The notes beneath the pieces were generated by a model. The model was not told the DNA's origin. It did no database searches and saw only the letters and a program-made list of their open reading frames with translations. A stretch of DNA of 64,000 nucleotides. Source: Sulfitobacter geojensis (lineage in GTDB: Bacteria; Pseudomonadota; Alphaproteobacteria; Rhodobacterales; Rhodobacteraceae). The stretch lies in NCBI RefSeq assembly GCF_000622325.1, contig NZ_JASE01000005.1, positions 682,001 to 746,000 of the forward strand. The letters run 5' to 3'. Positions within the stretch are counted from its first letter, which is position 1; each line of letters starts with the position of its first letter. This document shows, piece after piece, positions 30,810 through 39,614 of this stretch. Position numbers and translations under genes: made by a program.

Positions 30810-33800
30810 AACGTCTTGGGGCAGCTGAATTTGGTAAGCGCAGGGAGTGCGAACGGGTTAATAACAGATCCTGACTGTAGTTGAAAAATTGCGATCCGGC
30901 CCGAGACATTAAAGATCACGCGCTTGCGGTCGGAAACATTGGTGCGCCGGATTTCGGCGGCATCCAACAGGCGGAACCACGCCCACGGTCCGTCCTTGGC
31001 CAGCTGGCTTTCGCCATTGCTAAGCGCCGGTTGAAACACCACGCCGGCAAGCCCCACAGAACCGGGCCATGTGATGGCGACGGGTGTGTTGTTGGGACGT
31101 CTGGTTTCAAACAGCACGTTTTGCGACCCGATGGTCAATTGAACCGATTGCGCCTTGGGATCCAGCGCTTCTGGCGTGATCTGGAAATTAACCTGCGGGT
31201 TGGGTGCACCGGCAAAGAAGGCATCGCGGATTTCGGCGGCATATTGCATCTGTTGCAAGACAGCCGGAGAGATGCCCAAATCGACATCGTTAACCTTTTT
31301 CCAGGCCCAGGGTCGCGCGCCTGTGTCGACAAACTTGGCCAGATTTTCAGCAAAGAAAACGTCGATCATGCCGCCGGGGGCAAAGATTTTCTGAAAGTCC
31401 GACATCGACACATCCGCGCGTGCACGGCGGTTGAACGGATAGCGGTTTTCCAGTGCCTGCGTGCAGAACGGCAGTACCGAGGATTGCCATTTCGCATTGA
31501 TCGACGAACGGGTGCCGTCGGCGGTGATGCCGGTTGAGCTGCTGGTGATCTGGCTGGCCCAACGTTCCAGCGGACCGGGGATGCGGCTGGCCATCTGTTG
31601 AAACCGTTGCGTCGCGGTGCCCCCGTCGACAGCCGTGGCCGCAACGCCGCTGAACGACATTTTGTTCAGTTCCTGATACACTTCCTGCAAGGTGCCGACC
31701 AGCAGATCAAGCTGGCTGTCCTGCCCTTCGGGACGTTCAACCAACGTGTGCAACCATTCAAACCGGTCCTCGACATAAGATCCCGGTGGCTTTGGCGGGG
31801 CACCGTTCGCTTGGGCCTGTGCAGAACTTTGCAGTGCGCTGAGCAGGATTTCGCCCTGAATGCTCAGATTGGAACGTGCTTCAAGCTGGGCAATGCGCCC
31901 CACACCTTCGGCAACTTCATCCCCCCCCAAAAGGCCCTCGCGGGGGGCGGTCAATTTGGTTTCTTTCGAGATTTCCGTGAGAATGTTTACGATGGGTGAC
32001 GTGGGGCCGGACAGGACATTTGTCACCTCGACCGCATGGCTGAGCGATTCCAGCGGGATCACGTCGATGTCGCCAAGAATGGCGTCATAGCGCGCAATGA
32101 AATCGTTGTAATAGAGGTCCAGCACATCGCGGCTGAGCGCAGTAAGCGCGGCATCGGTCTGCTCTGCCTCGCCGCGCGGGCCAAGCACCCAGCTGTCGCC
32201 CTGAATACGTTTCGCAACACCCAAAGCTTCGCCCAGAAACACGTCGTTAAAGCCATCGTAGGTAAAGATCCCTTCGACGCCTTCGTTCAACGCCTTGCCT
32301 GACGAGCGGACCAGAACACGGGTGACCGCAGGGCCGCCCGCTTCGGTAATGCGCCACTCTGGCAGGCTGGTCGCGGAGGGACTGTTGATGATGCCGTTAT
32401 AGACGCGCTGCGCTAGTGGCATTTCGGACAGGATGCCCTGTACCTGTTCAACAAGTGGTCCGTTCAACGCGATCTTTTCCATCGGTTGGGACAGCATCGC
32501 ATCAAGATGAAAGGCCAGATCATCGCGCAATCCGGCGCGGCTGGCGCCGGCAAATGTGATCGACCAATCAATGTCCATCCATTCTTGCACCAATTCACTG
32601 TTCATGGGCCCCTCAAGACCCAGCATCAGATAGATTTTCAGCGCTTCATACAGCAGATCGGGGTTGTTTACATTGCCGGTGATCTGCTCCTCAAGCCGCA
32701 GTAAAAGGCGCGGCAGCAGACGTTGATTGAGGGCCGCGCGATAGGTTTGTGCCGCCTGTGTGCCGATGACTTCGCCCTGATAAAGACCATAGGTCAGCCG
32801 TCCTTCGGGTTCGGGATCGCCAAGGGCGGGGTTGGTCGGCATGTCGCGCAGAATGTTCAACGCATCGACAACGGGCGGCAAATCGGTGTCGCCAAGCGGG
32901 CTGCCGGGCAAGGTCGAACTGACCTGCTGATAGCTGTCCACGTAGGTGGCCGCCTGCTCGATCAATTCCTGATTGCCCAGATAGCTGCGGGTGAACAAAG
33001 TGCCGGTCAGCAAGGCAAAAAGCACGGTGGCCGCAATGGCACCGCGCTTGGTCCAGCGATAACGGCGCTCGACCTTGTCATCCGCTGAGACAAGACCGGC
33101 CTCAGGGAAAATCACCTGTTCAAACAGACGGGTCAGGAAATAGGACCGGCCCTGCCCCTGCCCTGTGCCGATCGCCTGACGGCCAATACCGAACGTCCGC
33201 GCCATGCCCAGCATCAAACGGTCAATCGGCGTGCCTTCCTGTGTTCCGGACGTGAAATAAATGCCGCGCAGCATGTGACGTTGTTCATAGCGGTTGTCCT
33301 GAAACACCTCGGACAGAAAGCTGTGCGCGACCGTGCGCATGGCCGCAACCTGACTGGGGAAACCGGCGACCAATGAACGGCGCTGCGGGTCAATTTCGGT
33401 TTGCATGCGTTCAAGGGACTGCGCGTTGAGCTGGCCCAGCAACAGACCGAATTCCGCATCGAATGCGGCAACCGGTGACACCTCGCCCTTGGAACTGTCG
33501 AGTGGCAGGGTAAATCCCCAAACCTGTTCGCGGTCTTCTTTGCCCAGATTGTCATAAAACTCGGAAAAGCCGGCGATCAGATCGGCTTTGGTAAACAGCA
33601 CATAAACCGGAAAGCGGACGCCCAGTTTCTCGCGCAATTCATTCAAACGGCGGCGCACAGCGGTGGCGTGACCGGCCTGCGTCACCTCGTCCTGCTGCAA
33701 CAGATCACTGAGGGAAATCGCGATCATCGCCCCGTTAATTGGTTGGCGTTTACGGTATTTTTTGAGCAGACCCAGAAAGCCGATCCAACCTGCATTGTCG

Positions 33801-34387
33801 GTTTCCTGATCGCTTTCTTGCGTGGTGTAACGCCCCGCCGTGTCAATCAGTACGGCATCATTGGTGAACCACCAGTCACAGTTGCGCGTGCCGCCGACAC
33901 CGCCAATCGCGGTTTTGCCCATGCTTTCAGCCAGCGGAAATTTTAGCCCCGAATTCACAATTGCCGTGGTTTTACCCGCACCGGGGGGGCCAATCATTAC
34001 GTACCACGGCAGTTCGTTCAAATGCTTGCGCCCGTTGCCGGATTTGCGCAATTCGGCCATCGCGGTTTTCAGCTTGTCGCGCAGCTCGCCCAGCTCGACG
34101 GCGGTGACATCATCGCCCGCATCGTCCATCTGTTCGGCGATTTCTTCGGTCATCGCCTTCTCCTTGCGCCGCCTGCGCAAGTAGATGAACAGCGCAAGGC
34201 CAAAGAAGAAGAACCAGATTCCAGCTATGAAAATGACCCGCGATTGGATGCTGTCAAACGGGTGCCAGGTTTCACTGCCGATGAAGGGTGCAAGGAACCA
34301 GACAGCCGCAGACAGGGCGGCGGCCACAAGGATCAGGATCGTATAGATCGACCGGAACATCATGACAAAAAAGCGGCGGACGTACAT
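30806..34387 (-). CDS. tssM: T6SS membrane complex subunit TssM (IcmF/VasK)
   Basis: A 1193-residue inner-membrane protein. It has two N-terminal transmembrane helices (about 12-36 and 48-70), a cytoplasmic NTPase-like domain with Walker A GPPGAGKT (133-140) and Walker B VLIDTAGR, a third transmembrane helix (about 449-465), and a large periplasmic part ending in the IcmF C-terminal beta domain. It spans the periplasm and contacts TssL and, in other systems, the TssJ lipoprotein. No TssJ gene is present here, as in Agrobacterium-type imp loci. It overlaps tssL by one base. Confidence 0.96.
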   Translation of the reverse strand: MYVRRFFVMMFRSIYTILILVAAALSAAVWFLAPFIGSETWHPFDSIQSRVIFIAGIWFFFFGLALFIYLRRRRKEKAMTEEIAEQMDDAGDDVTAVELGELRDKLKTAMAELRKSGNGRKHLNELPWYVMIGPPGAGKTTAIVNSGLKFPLAESMGKTAIGGVGGTRNCDWWFTNDAVLIDTAGRYTTQESDQETDNAGWIGFLGLLKKYRKRQPINGAMIAISLSDLLQQDEVTQAGHATAVRRRLNELREKLGVRFPVYVLFTKADLIAGFSEFYDNLGKEDREQVWGFTLPLDSSKGEVSPVAAFDAEFGLLLGQLNAQSLERMQTEIDPQRRSLVAGFPSQVAAMRTVAHSFLSEVFQDNRYEQRHMLRGIYFTSGTQEGTPIDRLMLGMARTFGIGRQAIGTGQGQGRSYFLTRLFEQVIFPEAGLVSADDKVERRYRWTKRGAIAATVLFALLTGTLFTRSYLGNQELIEQAATYVDSYQQVSSTLPGSPLGDTDLPPVVDALNILRDMPTNPALGDPEPEGRLTYGLYQGEVIGTQAAQTYRAALNQRLLPRLLLRLEEQITGNVNNPDLLYEALKIYLMLGLEGPMNSELVQEWMDIDWSITFAGASRAGLRDDLAFHLDAMLSQPMEKIALNGPLVEQVQGILSEMPLAQRVYNGIINSPSATSLPEWRITEAGGPAVTRVLVRSSGKALNEGVEGIFTYDGFNDVFLGEALGVAKRIQGDSWVLGPRGEAEQTDAALTALSRDVLDLYYNDFIARYDAILGDIDVIPLESLSHAVEVTNVLSGPTSPIVNILTEISKETKLTAPREGLLGGDEVAEGVGRIAQLEARSNLSIQGEILLSALQSSAQAQANGAPPKPPGSYVEDRFEWLHTLVERPEGQDSQLDLLVGTLQEVYQELNKMSFSGVAATAVDGGTATQRFQQMASRIPGPLERWASQITSSSTGITADGTRSSINAKWQSSVLPFCTQALENRYPFNRRARADVSMSDFQKIFAPGGMIDVFFAENLAKFVDTGARPWAWKKVNDVDLGISPAVLQQMQYAAEIRDAFFAGAPNPQVNFQITPEALDPKAQSVQLTIGSQNVLFETRRPNNTPVAITWPGSVGLAGVVFQPALSNGESQLAKDGPWAWFRLLDAAEIRRTNVSDRKRVIFNVSGRIAIFQLQSGSVINPFALPALTKFSCPKTF

Positions 34388-35799
34388 TATTGGGCCTCCT
34401 GCACAAGCAACACTTCGATGCGGCGGTTCTTGGCCCGCCCTTCACGTGTGCCATTGTCGGCGATAGGTTCTTTTTCGGCGCGCCCTTCGGCGGTCAGGCG
34501 GTCCCTGTCCGTGATGGTTTTTGCCATCGACGCCATGACGGATTTCGCCCGCGCAAGACTGAGGTGCATGTTTGACGGGAACCGCGAGGATTTGATTGGC
34601 ACATTGTCGGAATGCCCCGTGATAATCACCGGCCCCGGTTCATCGTTCAATGCATTCGCCACCCGCGCGATGGGATCGACAAATTTTTCCGTCAATGTGT
34701 CAGAGCCTGACCCGAACATGTTGGAACCGGCAATGCGGATCACCAATGTGTTGCCCTTCTGAAAAACGTTAACGATGCCCTCGTCGATTTCTTTTTGCAG
34801 GAAAGTCACAACCTTTTTCAGGCGCACTTCTTCGGAAGAGGCGGGCGGGGTCGGGGGTGGCGGGGGCGCGCGACGTTGAAGTTCCGCAACCGGACCGTTG
34901 TCGATCACCGACAATTGCCCGATCAACCGCTCGGTCTGGGTGCCCAGAAGATAGGAGAACCCGCTGAATTGCAGCGCCAGCAGGGCGGCCGTTACGCCAA
35001 GGGCGATCCAGACCAGACGCCATGCCGACAGCGCCTTGAACGGTTTGTTTTCGCCTTCCCAATGGGGGGACAGATCGCGTTCCACGTCACCGCGTTGCCC
35101 GCGAATGATCCGCGCAAGCCCCTGCCGGATTTGCAGGTGTTTGTCGGATCCGCCCTGTTCGACACGCAATCGCCCCTCGAACCCCAGCGACAGGCACATG
35201 TAGATGAATTCAAGCACATCAAGGTTGTTCGCGGGTTCCTTTTCAAGCCGCGCCAGCAGGTCATAAAACCGGTCACCGCCCACGGTTTCGCGGTGAAAAG
35301 TGCCGACCATCGACTGCAATCCCCAGCTCGATTGCCCGCCCCAAGGGGTGTTCAAGACAACATCATCCAGAGTGGCACAAAGAGAATATCGCGCGATTTT
35401 AACCGTTTGGGCGGGGACACCGGCCTGCAAGGCGCGGTTTTCAAAGGCCCGCACTTCGGCCACAACCGAAGAACGCAACTTGTCTGGGTCCATATGCTGC
35501 GCACGGTTACGGATACGGCTGATCAGTGAAAACAGAGGTGCCGCGCAGGCGGTCAACTGGTTCATGCCGGTATGGACCATCTCGGTCTCTTGGGCACCGT
35601 CGCGCTTGGTGGCTTGAGGGGCGGCAGCCGCAGCAGGAATGCCCATCGAACCGGACGGCTGCGCGGGGGCGGCCATCGGTTCTGCCATCACCGCCGCAGC
35701 GGCCGGGGGTGTTGCAGCAGTACGCCGCCCGCCCGGATTGGGGCGGATCACCGTCTTGTCTGTATCTTCGGGTTCTGCAAACGGGTCGTCGGATGACAT
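34387..35799 (-). CDS. tssL: T6SS membrane complex subunit TssL (DotU/ImpK) with OmpA peptidoglycan-binding domain
   Basis: A 470-residue protein with an N-terminal flexible tail (1-75), a DotU cytoplasmic domain (about 78-258), a single transmembrane helix (261-282), and a periplasmic OmpA domain with ITGHSDNVPIKSS near the end that anchors the complex to the wall ('evolved' TssL). The tail contains DKTVIRPNPGG with Thr16. In Agrobacterium a threonine in the same N-terminal position of TssL (Thr14) is phosphorylated by PpkA and then bound by the FHA protein, so Thr16 is the likely switch site here. It stands directly before tssM in translation order, with a one-base overlap. Confidence 0.95.
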   Translation of the reverse strand: MSSDDPFAEPEDTDKTVIRPNPGGRRTAATPPAAAAVMAEPMAAPAQPSGSMGIPAAAAAPQATKRDGAQETEMVHTGMNQLTACAAPLFSLISRIRNRAQHMDPDKLRSSVVAEVRAFENRALQAGVPAQTVKIARYSLCATLDDVVLNTPWGGQSSWGLQSMVGTFHRETVGGDRFYDLLARLEKEPANNLDVLEFIYMCLSLGFEGRLRVEQGGSDKHLQIRQGLARIIRGQRGDVERDLSPHWEGENKPFKALSAWRLVWIALGVTAALLALQFSGFSYLLGTQTERLIGQLSVIDNGPVAELQRRAPPPPPTPPASSEEVRLKKVVTFLQKEIDEGIVNVFQKGNTLVIRIAGSNMFGSGSDTLTEKFVDPIARVANALNDEPGPVIITGHSDNVPIKSSRFPSNMHLSLARAKSVMASMAKTITDRDRLTAEGRAEKEPIADNGTREGRAKNRRIEVLLVQEAQ

Positions 35800-35820
35800 G
35801 GCTTGCCCCTTTTCCTAAAT

Positions 35821-37161
35821 CTACGAGTTACGGATCGCCCAAAGTTCCATGTTCAGGCCGGGGTATTGACCGGAAACATGTACGGCGATGCCACCTGACG
35901 TTGTCATTTTGCCCCAATACGGGCTGTCGGCGGCGAGTTCAAAATACACAACACCCGCGTGATACGGGATTTGGCGCGGTGCCACGGGCATCGGGCGCAA
36001 GGTAATGCCTGGCAAGGCAGAGTTCACAAGCTGGCGAATTTCCTCGACCGGCCCGATCTTGGCCTGCCCCGCGAAATGGCGGCGCACGTCCTCTGCGGGG
36101 ATCTCTGCCTGAACGGCAAGAACGAAACCAGCGGTGCTGATCAGTTTACGATCGGAAATCACGCCAACGCTGACACCGTATTTGCGGGCCTCCAGCGGGA
36201 TCGAAATCGCTGTTTGTTCCAGAACCGAGCTGAGGTATTGCCGCAAGGTGCGGATCACCGGTGCAAAGGTCGTCGACAGGTTGTCGTGCTGATAGGGCGG
36301 GAATTCCGGCGGCTGTTTGTTGGTGGTCATAAAGACCGACAATTCGCCCGCCAGCGCCACACACTGACGATAGGCATCTTCGGGGTGCAGGTTTTCCAGT
36401 GTGGTCAAATGGCGGAACACCGGAATCATCCGGTTGATCACGGTCAGCAACAGAAAATCAGACACTTCGGCCACAGCTTTTGCGGCCCCCCCTTCGGACA
36501 GGCGTCCGGCAAGGGCGGTCATGCGATGCGACAACAGTCCTTCAATTTCGCGGATGAACCCCTCAAGCGGGGGCGCGGCGCGCAGGTCGATACAGCTGGG
36601 AATAAAGCTGCGGTCCAGGATGATTTCCTTGTCGGGGCGCACCTCGATGATCCGCGCAATCGGGATCGCCAGCATGTCGGCCAATTCATCCACCGCAAGT
36701 GCAAATTGCAGACGCATTTTGCCGACGCCAATGGTCACCGGTTTTTGATCGCGGCCCATCGTGTCGGTGATTTCCAGTTCGGCAGGGCGCAACCTGCTGA
36801 CCGATTGTTCGGCACCGCTCAGGTCTACTTCGACAGCACCTTGCCGGCGCTGCGGCACGGTCAGGTAAACCACGCAATCCTTGATCGTTTCGGGCACTTC
36901 CAGAGCGGGCGGGTGGTCTTCGGTTTGCGGCACGCGAAATACCATGCCGTCATGGGTCAGGCCGGAACAGCCCTTCAGCGCGAATTGCCCGACCTTCAAA
37001 ACCTCTTCGTCAATTTCGAGGCTGTTCAGACCCCAACCGTAAGGCCGGATGCGACGCGCCAACCCTGCAATCAGCGCTTCTTTGTGGCGATCGGCCTGTT
37101 GGAAATGGTGAGGTTGCAAAAACAGCCCCTCCGTCCAAAGCACTTTACTGTCCCAGGACAC
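35821..37161 (-). CDS. tssK: T6SS baseplate subunit TssK
   Basis: A 446-residue protein beginning with the TssK signature W-x-E-GLFLQPHHFQQ. The usual length and the conserved C-terminal domain (near SPYWGKM) are present. TssK trimers link the baseplate wedge (TssEFG) to TssL/TssM in the inner membrane. It lies between fha and tssL with small gaps (40 and 21 bases) in the same operon. Confidence 0.96.
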   Translation of the reverse strand: MSWDSKVLWTEGLFLQPHHFQQADRHKEALIAGLARRIRPYGWGLNSLEIDEEVLKVGQFALKGCSGLTHDGMVFRVPQTEDHPPALEVPETIKDCVVYLTVPQRRQGAVEVDLSGAEQSVSRLRPAELEITDTMGRDQKPVTIGVGKMRLQFALAVDELADMLAIPIARIIEVRPDKEIILDRSFIPSCIDLRAAPPLEGFIREIEGLLSHRMTALAGRLSEGGAAKAVAEVSDFLLLTVINRMIPVFRHLTTLENLHPEDAYRQCVALAGELSVFMTTNKQPPEFPPYQHDNLSTTFAPVIRTLRQYLSSVLEQTAISIPLEARKYGVSVGVISDRKLISTAGFVLAVQAEIPAEDVRRHFAGQAKIGPVEEIRQLVNSALPGITLRPMPVAPRQIPYHAGVVYFELAADSPYWGKMTTSGGIAVHVSGQYPGLNMELWAIRNS

Positions 37162-37201
37162 ATAATTCTCCCTGTGTCGTCCGCCCCTTAACGGGGTCAG
37201 A

Positions 37202-38677
37202 TTATTTTAACTTTTCGAGCTGGTCTTTATAAGCCCGCGCAAATTCGCGGCTGAACAGTTCGTGAAAATCATTCTCGGCCTGATCAGCGATCTGGCCATA
37301 CATTTTTTCGTATACTTCCCAATAGCGCGCTTTTTTGCCCTTCAATAGGGAACTAAAGCTGCCACCGGATTCAATCTGCGCGCCTAATACCTCGGGGTCA
37401 AGCTTGGCCAGAATACCTTTTAGCGCTGCCTCCATACCGGTGACCATTGCCACCTCATGCGCCTTGATGTCGTTCAGCGCCTGTTCGGTCGCGGTTTCAG
37501 ATCCAAGATAGCCGCGCGATTTGGGTTTGATCAGCGATTCAATCGCCTGATCCGCGCTGATCGAGAATTTCAACGGGTTGTTGCCACCCGCGCTGATCAT
37601 CGTCTGTTCAATGCGGAACTCGGATTTGATCGACGTGCGGGTCATCAGGATTTCGCGCAGGCCGGTGATCATCGTGCGCATCACCCGCCCCATACGGCCC
37701 ATGGAGGTGTGCAAATCCTCGTCCGGTATTTCCAGACCCTCCACATCAAGCGCGTCAAAGAACGCCCGCGCGGCGGCTTGATCGCCGGTCGCAATCACCT
37801 GTTGCTCGGTTTTATCCGCAGCTGCAGGTGCGGCGGTTTTGTCGACCTCTTTGGCAGCTGGCGGTACTGTTGGATCGGGTGCGGCTGTTGGTGCGGGTTC
37901 GGGGTCTGCCTTTGGCGGGACCGTCACCGGTTTTTGCGTGACGACCGGTTCCGGTTCAGCGACGGGTGCCGGTTCGGGTGTGGAGGGCGATAAAAGGTCA
38001 TCGTCCCAATCATCCGGTATCACAGCAGGCCCGCTGGAATGTGACGGGCGAAAGCTGTCGCTGGCGCTGGTGTTGTGCATCGCCTGACTTGGCCCCAGAT
38101 CGTCATTCAGACTGTCGGCAGGTTTGGCGAAAAACGGGTCTTCTTCCTCCCCCAAGGGCGGCAACAGATCGTCAATGGGGTCGGCGGTGTTCAGCTGGCT
38201 TGGCCCTTTCGGCCCCTCTGGAGATCCCAACAGATCGTCCAGAAAATCACCGCCCGGTCCGACGTCATCCAACAGATCCAGCGGATCAGGGGCATTGTCG
38301 GCCTGCCCGTGTGAAACCTGGTTATGACCCAGCGGATCAGGGATTGGCGCGGCCAGTGCTTCGGTGATTTCGACCAACAGTTCATAGCTGCCGACCGACA
38401 GGATATCCCCATTGTTGATCGGGGTCGGGGTCCGGCCCAGCGGGGTTTTGGAATAGTTCAGAAACGTCCCGTTGGTAGAGAAATCGACCAGCACCACATT
38501 GCCGTTATGATCTTCAATAACACAGTGGCTTTTGGACAGCTGGCGTTCGGGATCAGGCAGGACAATGTCATTGGCCGGACCGCGCCCGATGCTCAGCGAA
38601 CCGCCCATCGGCATCTGCATAGGACCGACATCACCAGGCATAGTGCCAGAAGACTGGAAAGATAGTTTAACCGGCAT
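37202..38677 (-). CDS. tagH: T6SS FHA-domain protein (Fha/TagH, ImpI)
   Basis: A 491-residue protein. Residues 1-105 are a forkhead-associated domain with SIGRGPANDIVLPD, LSKSHCVI and STNGTFLN, the phosphothreonine-binding loops. A long acidic and proline-rich linker (about 115-285) carries repeated DPLDLLDD, DFLDDLLG, DPIDDLLPP and DDDLLS motifs. The C-terminal 200 residues are the T6SS-specific FHA-associated domain. It reads the kinase signal, presumably phospho-TssL. I set the start at the ATG at 38677, with GGAGGG upstream, and not at an in-frame ATG 12 codons earlier that lies inside the PAAR gene. Confidence 0.92.
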   Translation of the reverse strand: MPVKLSFQSSGTMPGDVGPMQMPMGGSLSIGRGPANDIVLPDPERQLSKSHCVIEDHNGNVVLVDFSTNGTFLNYSKTPLGRTPTPINNGDILSVGSYELLVEITEALAAPIPDPLGHNQVSHGQADNAPDPLDLLDDVGPGGDFLDDLLGSPEGPKGPSQLNTADPIDDLLPPLGEEEDPFFAKPADSLNDDLGPSQAMHNTSASDSFRPSHSSGPAVIPDDWDDDLLSPSTPEPAPVAEPEPVVTQKPVTVPPKADPEPAPTAAPDPTVPPAAKEVDKTAAPAAADKTEQQVIATGDQAAARAFFDALDVEGLEIPDEDLHTSMGRMGRVMRTMITGLREILMTRTSIKSEFRIEQTMISAGGNNPLKFSISADQAIESLIKPKSRGYLGSETATEQALNDIKAHEVAMVTGMEAALKGILAKLDPEVLGAQIESGGSFSSLLKGKKARYWEVYEKMYGQIADQAENDFHELFSREFARAYKDQLEKLK

Positions 38678-38685
38678 ACCTGACG

Positions 38686-38997
38686 CTACCCTCCGATCAG
38701 GACAGTAGGGCAACAGGGCGGTATCATGATCCCACCGCAGGCCACGTTATCAGTCACCCTTGCGGCGGGCAGGAAATTGATCAGTACCGTCGCGGACCCT
38801 TTCACAATGGGATGCGGCACGCCAAGCGGCGACACGTCTGTCATGCGGGCCGCTGGCAGAAAGCTGATCAGGACGGTCGGGCAGCAAGGGGTCAAAATGG
38901 GCATCGGCACACCGGGCGGCGGAAGGGGCGGAGCAGGCGGCGGTGCAGGCATGACACATAGGTGCATGTCTGTCATGCGGGCGGCAGGTAATGTCAT
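38686..38997 (-). CDS. PAAR-domain spike-tip protein
   Basis: A 103-residue protein made of three pseudo-repeats. LPAARMTD or LPAARVTD occurs at about residues 3, 47 and 76, and CCPTVLI occurs twice, the pattern of PAAR cones that sharpen the VgrG spike. A proline-rich insert (about 17-31) interrupts the first repeat. There is no toxin extension, so it must carry effectors non-covalently, if at all. It is encoded between fha and an unknown gene that follows vgrG, and its start overlaps that gene's stop by one base. Confidence 0.88.
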   Translation of the reverse strand: MTLPAARMTDMHLCVMPAPPPAPPLPPPGVPMPILTPCCPTVLISFLPAARMTDVSPLGVPHPIVKGSATVLINFLPAARVTDNVACGGIMIPPCCPTVLIGG

Positions 38998-39608
38998 TAT
39001 GTCGCCTCCTTCATCTTGTCCTTGTTCTCCATCCGGCCGTTTCCACCTCGCGCAATATCAACCGCGCGGTCGATCAACATTTGGCCATACTCCTCAAACC
39101 TATCAGAGTTTTTGTCTAACGCCACGATATTCATGGCAAATGCACTGGTTTCCGCAGCCCCTGCAGGTGCAGGATATTCTGCCAGATCTGCCGGTCCGAG
39201 GGTGCCATCGGAGTAAACAACCGAAAGGGCGATATTCACCGTGTCGTCATCGATATAGGCCTCGTCCATGGACAGACGGGCGCGTTCGCGGTTTTCCTCG
39301 GTGGGTTTGAACACCCAGTCCTCCGAAGCCGCCAACGATTTCGGGTCGTTTTCCGATTTAGGCCCAACATAATCACGCGCCGCCATACAGGCCCACCAGA
39401 CCCGTTCGCGCGGTGGCAGCACGATAGACAACAGGCGAATGATGTCGATCATCGCACCTTTCTGGTCCAGTTCTTCCAGTACAACATCCGGTAGGGCAGC
39501 CACGGGGGCGGTAATAGGTGTTTCGAGCCGGGTATTGGCCATGGACAGCAATTTTGCCGCCGGCTCTTTCGGCACTTTCACCATATCTGTGAATCGATTT
39601 CCCATCAT
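38997..39608 (-). CDS. Unknown T6SS-cluster protein between vgrG and PAAR genes
   Basis: A 203-residue soluble protein. No signal peptide, membrane helix or named motif is evident. It has a helical N-terminal half with RERVWWACMAARDYV and a mixed C-terminal half with SALSVVYSDG-like strand residues. Six bases separate it from vgrG upstream, and it overlaps the PAAR gene downstream by one base, so the three are translated together. Genes in this slot are commonly effector-loading adaptors or small structural parts, but none of the known adaptor signatures is recognisable. I cannot assign a function. Confidence 0.8.
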   Translation of the reverse strand: MMGNRFTDMVKVPKEPAAKLLSMANTRLETPITAPVAALPDVVLEELDQKGAMIDIIRLLSIVLPPRERVWWACMAARDYVGPKSENDPKSLAASEDWVFKPTEENRERARLSMDEAYIDDDTVNIALSVVYSDGTLGPADLAEYPAPAGAAETSAFAMNIVALDKNSDRFEEYGQMLIDRAVDIARGGNGRMENKDKMKEAT

Positions 39609-39614
39609 ACCGCC

